Below are positions 59,382 through 64,000 of a DNA stretch of 64,000 nt, in pieces. This stretch comes from Zea mays (lineage: Eukaryota > Streptophyta > Magnoliopsida > Poales > Poaceae), in NCBI RefSeq assembly GCF_902167145.1, contig NC_050104.1, forward strand, positions 8,826,001 through 8,890,000, read 5' to 3'. Each line of letters starts with the position of its first letter. Within the stretch, counting starts at the first letter, position 1. Position numbers and translations under genes: made by a program. The notes under the pieces were generated by a model. The model saw nothing but the letters and a program-made list of their open reading frames with translations, was not told where the DNA came from and made no database searches.

Positions 59382-61100
59382 AATAGGAGCTAATGAAAGA
59401 CAAACACTTCCTTCGATAAGTTGTTTTCGATAAGTTGTTTAAAACCAGTAGTAGTCATGCATATTTGGCCAAAAAGATATAAATCTTTTTTTTGGCTAAC
59501 TACGGATTAAGTATCAAAAAAGATTTCATATGTAGTGGAACACAAAAATTGGAAACACACGGCATGAGCAGGCCATATATGTCATAGAAATGCAAATAGA
59601 ACTAAACGTAGTCTTATGCAAATAATACACATACTACTGAGACATCTAAACATACATGCTAAATCAGTTTGCGAAAATAATAACTACAAAGAATCACCTT
59701 GAAAAAACCATAGGACATCCTTAGTGATATGCTCTATGTATCCATGTTCCAAGTAATATCCTCCATATCTATTGTCCAGCCTGTAAGGCGGTGAGTAAGC
59801 GTATATTTGTAGCTGACTGACTGCAAATTCTAAAGAAAAAAGGATCAACAGAGTGCAGGCAATAAAGCCATATGCTTATTAATTTAGACATGATGTTCAT
59901 GTTGCACGCTACAAAAACAATAAAATTGTATTGATCATATAAACCTGAAAAGGCAAGCAAAATAATGGTAATGATAATAAGGAAATGAAAGCCCTTGCTA
60001 AACTTTGGTGTTGCAGGTATTTGTACGTTCCTACCCTGTCGAGGCTGGCCAGGTAGGTGGTAAGAACATCAAGAACCAACCGTGGCTGCTGATGTTGGGC
60101 TGCGCCATGTGATTAACATTCGTATGTGAAAAGCATCCGCAAAGCATGAAATCCGCATAATCAATAACTGTGTGTTCAATACCAAGATGGAGGCAAATAT
60201 GTAGTACCTAACAATATCACCAACAACCATGCTGACTGAACTGAGGGATCACAAGCAACAATAGGTAAATATGGCATGTTTACACTCTTCAATAGCAAAA
60301 AATCAGAAATGTTTGAGGCCCCCTGATGTTGTATGGCACTTGAACGTGGAGATTCGCATCCCATGCAATGGCCACCTTTAGTTAATTTCACCTGCAATGG
60401 CCACTGGGTGCCTCCACACAAGTCAGAAAATCACCTCCTTATATCTCATCATCACATATCCCCAGTTTAGGATTTCATGATGCAAGCACATATATTTAGG
60501 TGACCATTAAAATAGTAGTAGCATCCAGTAAACCTAAACTGGCTAATTGAGGTGACCAACAACAAGAGAACTGATGCTCTAAAAAGTCAATGGCTACTGC
60601 ATCACTTGTTAAAATGGAAGCACTCTCAAGACACAAGGAGATACATTGTTTCCCTTTTCAGATGATAGGTTAGGAATCTGAAACCACAAAAAACATGATT
60701 TAATGGAGCAACCCATCATTCATGGTTTCAACAAATCAGCACCCTGTGTAGGCAAGCACATATATTTATTCTACTTGTGTGATGTTTCAGCAATCCATAC
60801 CATTGTACTTTTGTGTAGGCAAGCACAAATATTTATTCTACTTCTGGTACAAGCACACCATTGTATTTTATTGTTTTGCCAAATATTATATTAGGAATAA
60901 GAATCAAGAAGAATGTGCCTTGCAACAAGAATGATTGTTACTCACCTTACAAATATGTAGATATTGAAGGTTCTATGGTGTCAAAATCACAACCGTGCTC
61001 ATACAAAGCTCAAAGAAAACTACCTATAAATAAAAGAGGATACAAAGGAATCAGAGAAATGTATTATACCAAATAATAGAAAAAATCCAAAATAGGCAGC
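59382..61100. other. Non-coding part of the candidate Helitron
   Basis: AT-rich, with no supported gene. A near-duplicate phrase gcaagcaca.atatttattctact occurs at about 60752 and 60820. Other short frames (60176-60421 minus, 60703-61076 plus) carry no motif I know. Confidence 0.35.
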
Positions 61101-61129
61101 AAACATGCTAAAATCCACCACTCAAAAAA

Positions 61130-61215
61130 TTTATTGATGATGAGTAGATAGGGACAAAGGGAGAACATGAGGTTTCAGGTAGTCGTTCATAACCTTGAAC
61201 TGATCACATGCTTCC
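61130..61215 (-). pseudogene. Exon-like segment of an unrecognised gene
   Basis: Following an acceptor (ttttgttgcag) the minus strand reads EACDQFKVMNDYLKPHVL and a few further residues. It looks like real coding sequence, but the family is not recognised. Confidence 0.35.
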
Positions 61216-61965
61216 TGCAACAAAATCAAGTGTCCGATATCCAAGCCACGAGCTGTACTAATTATGTCTGTTACATAGGTTCACACTCCAAAGTCTAAAT
61301 ATGCAACAACACATATGGCTTAGTGGTATTCAAAAGAAACATTTTGTTGTCTCTTCCTGAAACTAATCCTTCAACCACTTGATTGGGCATTCCTTTGACC
61401 AGTACCTAATCCTTAAGACAATTGTTACACCCTCGAAGAAGAGTAGCACCTCAGTTTCAGAACCTAATCCTACAGCCATGTGATATGATTTATTCTTCTA
61501 AAGATTTCTAAAAGTTTAAAGATGAAAGAAAGGGGGTTAGTAAAAGCATCAACCAAAATCGATGAGCATTCAAGTACCCGACAACAATTAGTCAATCAAG
61601 AATATGTGGCACTCCCTTCCTCAGCCTAGTGTACGTACAGAGTGACCTAGGAAGGCTATAGATTGGAGCTGGCACCACGACCACCAATCGAATGTAACTA
61701 CAAATTGTAAAACACGATCACAATTTCAAACTACCGCACACCACTTTTCTTCTTGTTTTCATGCAAAACCTCATCATCAGCACGTATGCACAACCAACCT
61801 AACAAAACCTATGCACAAATGTGCTGTCGGGACCCTAACAATAGAGGTGCTATTTCTTTGCCAATCTGGAAACAAATAGATCAGTCTAAAGTCAACAGCT
61901 AGATCGCACAGAGGGAGGGAGGAGCTAGGGATCACCCGTCACCAATTGGCCGCACATCCAATTAC

Positions 61966-62035
61966 CTTGTCGGGAGGCAGCCGGAATAGAAGCATGTACT
62001 CCTCGCTCCTGCTCGCGAGCAGCGTTTTGCACGAC
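61966..62035 (-). pseudogene. GRAM-domain gene exon fragment
   Basis: The minus strand encodes SRSEEYMLLFRLPPDK up to a GTAATT donor after 61966. This matches the opening of the GRAM domain in plant C2/GRAM/VASt membrane-lipid proteins (SEEYRxLFRLPPDE). Only this start is present. Confidence 0.5.
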
Positions 62036-62604
62036 CAAACACTGCACCACATCAAACACGTGCCAGGGCAGAAGAGGAAAAAAAGGAGGCGCGGTGCGAT
62101 TCTGGTGATTGAATTCTCACGCAAGCGCGATACACGCAAAAATTCTTACAGTGATTCTGGTCCACATCAAACACGTCACCTTGTCTTTATCTGCAGTCTG
62201 TTCTGCATATCTACGTATCCTCCCTCCTCACAGAAGGTCAAACTTGCACTCCTCGTAGCCTGTAGAGATGAAACAAGGAATAGTACGGTTATCTCGAGGG
62301 GAATGCAGTAGGGTTCGATTTATCACGCAAGTAGCAAGAACACGAAGGCATTTTTAGGGGATAAACAGAAGGTAAGATGCCAGCTTGAGCGAAGTCGTTT
62401 AAAGGAAACAACTCGATTCCTTGAAAACCTAGAATATGTGGTTAGGAGTACTAAACAGGAATGAAAAATTCGTGGTACTGTAGGCAAGTATCTAAGTTCA
62501 GTTCAGTCAGAGCCTCGAAGCAATGCACCAGTTCAGTCAGAAGCAGAGTAGTCTACAATCTACAACATTGAAAGAATGAAGGTAAAGGAGCTGCTGCTGA
62601 ATTA

Positions 62605-62716
62605 CTTGGGTCTCTGGTGACGATGGTGGCGGTGCCGCCGAAGTCGCAGGTGCCGCCGGTCGCCTTGGCCTGCTGCCAGTAGCTGTTGAACGCGAAGGAG
62701 GCGTGTGCGACTTCAC
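62605..62716 (-). pseudogene. X8 (CBM43) carbohydrate-binding domain fragment
   Basis: The minus strand reads ASFAFNSYWQQAKATGG, then CDFGGTATIV and TRDPS. These are the conserved middle and end of the X8 module found at the C-terminus of plant beta-1,3-glucanases and in plasmodesmal callose-binding proteins. The N-terminal half of the module and any catalytic domain are missing. Confidence 0.6.
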
Positions 62717-62813
62717 CAATATAAGGAAATCAGTTGTAAACAAGGAGATGAACCTTCATACAGTGTCATAGAGATATCCCAAATTAAGGCAGCATCCGGC
62801 ATTATATTGCTAC

Positions 62814-63941
62814 CTCTATTTCTATGCCCTGAAGGTTGCGACAGCTCCTTAGCAAGGTAAACATGAACAAAATGGAGTTCATTTCACCGAAGTTCAGACG
62901 TAGCTCCAAGTTCTTCAGGTTATAAAAGGTGAATGGAAGTGTGTACGGCATGTTAACATCGACAGCCTGTGACAAAAAGTGGATAAAAGGCATACAAGGT
63001 CTAGAAATATGGATGGGATTTCTGCGAAACAAAGGACCACAGGCACATGGAAGTAAAGCAGGAATGAAAGGATTGTTTCTTTTTTTATTATTAATAATTA
63101 TTGTAGCTTTTCATGCTATTTCACAAGTAAAGGGGAAGACGTTATATTTCTGAACTATGTAATCAGCCTGAGCCAATCGCTAGCGTTTCAGCCTTGATTT
63201 ATAACAAAGCACATAATAAGGAGAACAAAGCAAAAATAGCGTACTGGACAGAAGATGGTGAGCCTTTGAACGTGAGCAAACCGAGCAAGGAAAAAATCCA
63301 TAATCATGTTCATGCTGCGGACAGAATAACGCATCAACGTCGGCATACTCGAGACACGACAACTCTCCAAATCGCCATCCATAGTCATACTCTGAAATGA
63401 ATGCCAGCACACGGAGATTGGGCGCCTCAATCACTGAGTCTGGGTAGCCATCAGGGATGCACACATTACACATAAACAGGGTATGAAGAAAGGGCGACCG
63501 ACGAATGATAGCCTCCAACTGTTTGTCCTCATTCGATGGGAAGTTAACAAAGGCGAGGTCTAGCTCCTGGAGCGCAGGAAAGCCGGTGAATCCTACAGGG
63601 AGGGGTGGGATGTTGCAGCCTACCAGCCGCAGGGACACGAGATCACCTAATGAGAAGATTGAGGAGTGGAGGTTGAAGTAGTCGCATGATCTGAGTCTGT
63701 TAGATATGTGGATGGACTCGACGCGGCAACGGGAGAGCGCGACGAGCTAGTCGTCGATGCGGCCGACAGACGCCTCGTTGACGCAGAAGTCGAATAGGGA
63801 GACGCGGGGGCCTATGTAGGGGAGGAGGATACTGTCGACGACTGAGGGCTGCGTCTCCTTCCCCGTCGGCACGCATGGTGGGCTGCGTCTCCTTCCCCGT
63901 CGGCACGCATGCGTCTCCTTCCCCGTTGACTCTGCCTCCAC
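62814..63941 (-). pseudogene. F-box/LRR (FBD-type) gene copy, disrupted
   Basis: Two exons are visible on the minus strand: the first from beyond 63941 to 63245 (GTACGC donor), the second 62966-62814 (gtcacag acceptor). They join in phase. Conserved pieces: ILLPYIGPRVSLFDFCVNE, LVALSRCRVESIHI, LRLVGCNIPPLPVGF, FLHTLFMCNVCIPDGYP, LARFAHVQRLTIF and FTLLRSCRNLQ. These fit the LRR part of the large grass F-box family that selects substrates for SCF ubiquitin ligases. A TAG at 63747-63749 follows GRIDD where Trp is usual, and an extra T in a T6 run near 63295 shifts the frame before the ARFAHV block. The N-terminal F-box is not clear, because the start is embedded in a small tandem repeat. The FBD domain is missing. 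Confidence 0.7.
63850..63929. repeat. Short tandem repeat in the F-box gene start, 3 partial units
   Basis: gcgtctccttccccgtcggc recurs at 63850, 63884 and (last bases differing) 63910, with spacing of 34 and 26 bases. It expands the region encoding a GKET(Q/H) motif on the minus strand. Confidence 0.75.
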
Positions 63942-64000
63942 AGAACCACCTCTCCGAGCGGCGAGAACACCAGATCAGCTAACCTCCCATGGTGAGATGC

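Larger units (their letters stand above)
58724..64000 (-). mobile_element. Probable second gene-fragment Helitron, 5' end not found
   Basis: On the minus strand, sequence ends at 58724 with CTAG followed by T. Nine bases earlier is a perfect hairpin gcgccc-gata-gggcgc (58737-58752). This is the layout of a Helitron 3' terminus. To its right, on the same strand, lie fragments of at least three unrelated genes. A TCTCTACTA-like 5' end was not seen before 64000, so the right border is unknown and the F-box gene may or may not be inside. Confidence 0.5.

Overview
The window looks like a grass nuclear chromosome, most probably maize (Zea mays) or a close relative. The grounds are Opie/Ji-type Sirevirus retrotransposons, Helitrons loaded with gene fragments, Ac/Ds-like hAT elements, and many Tourist- and Stowaway-type MITEs around a few intron-containing genes. 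This assignment is inference from element types; no search was run. All coding models were assembled by eye from reading frames, GT-AG splice sites and recalled family sequences.

Three probably functional genes are present. (1) At 12772-19858 (+) is an 18-exon S9-family (prolyl oligopeptidase-like) serine peptidase of 715 residues with Ser565, Asp642 and His674 in place. (2) At 43460-46205 (+) is a 5-exon homologue of ZOP1, a U1-type zinc-finger and OCRE splicing factor linked in Arabidopsis to RNA-directed DNA methylation (246 residues). (3) At 56695-57876 (-) is an intronless, proline-rich DUF688-like protein of 393 residues. An F-box/LRR (FBD-type) gene copy at 62814-63941 (-) is broken by a nonsense codon and a homopolymer frameshift.

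Layout from left to right. 1-4037: a long LTR-like sequence of a Ty3/gypsy (Tekay/Prem1-like) element, inserted just after the gag start of a Sirevirus whose 5' LTR is 4108-5527 (-). 5766-6490: a Harbinger-type MITE with a second copy of the same family inside it. 6639-12485: a complete Helitron (-) carrying exon pieces of an ERS1-like ethylene receptor, a kinesin-7, succinate dehydrogenase subunit 2, a BRISC/MERIT40-like protein and unrecognised genes. 12.7-19.9 kb: the peptidase gene, with MITEs in introns. 20151-22090: an unclassified terminal-inverted-repeat element. 22498-22980: a degenerate three-unit tandem repeat.

23225-42050 is a three-level nest. A 940-bp Ds-like hAT element (8-bp duplication agtccaac) was hit by a Sirevirus in minus orientation (23741-41621, duplication catag). 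That Sirevirus was in turn hit, in its integrase region, by a younger plus-strand Sirevirus (28337-37065, duplication tgaag). The youngest element has long open gag and pol frames and LTRs that differ at about 8 sites. The older one has LTRs that differ at about 25 sites and several stops and frameshifts.

43.4-46.2 kb is the ZOP1 gene. 47193-49308 is an hAT-like element whose own terminal repeat was hit by a small hAT MITE (47206-47686). A second copy of that MITE (57979-58530) sits about 100 bp upstream of the DUF688-like start codon. 50-51 kb holds three Harbinger-type MITEs and 51-53.4 kb holds decayed retrotransposon pieces. 54325-54432 is a 54-unit GA microsatellite. From 58724 to the right edge, a Helitron-like 3' terminus is followed by minus-strand fragments of unrelated genes (unknown exon, GRAM-domain, X8-domain, F-box/LRR), which suggests a second fragment-carrying Helitron.
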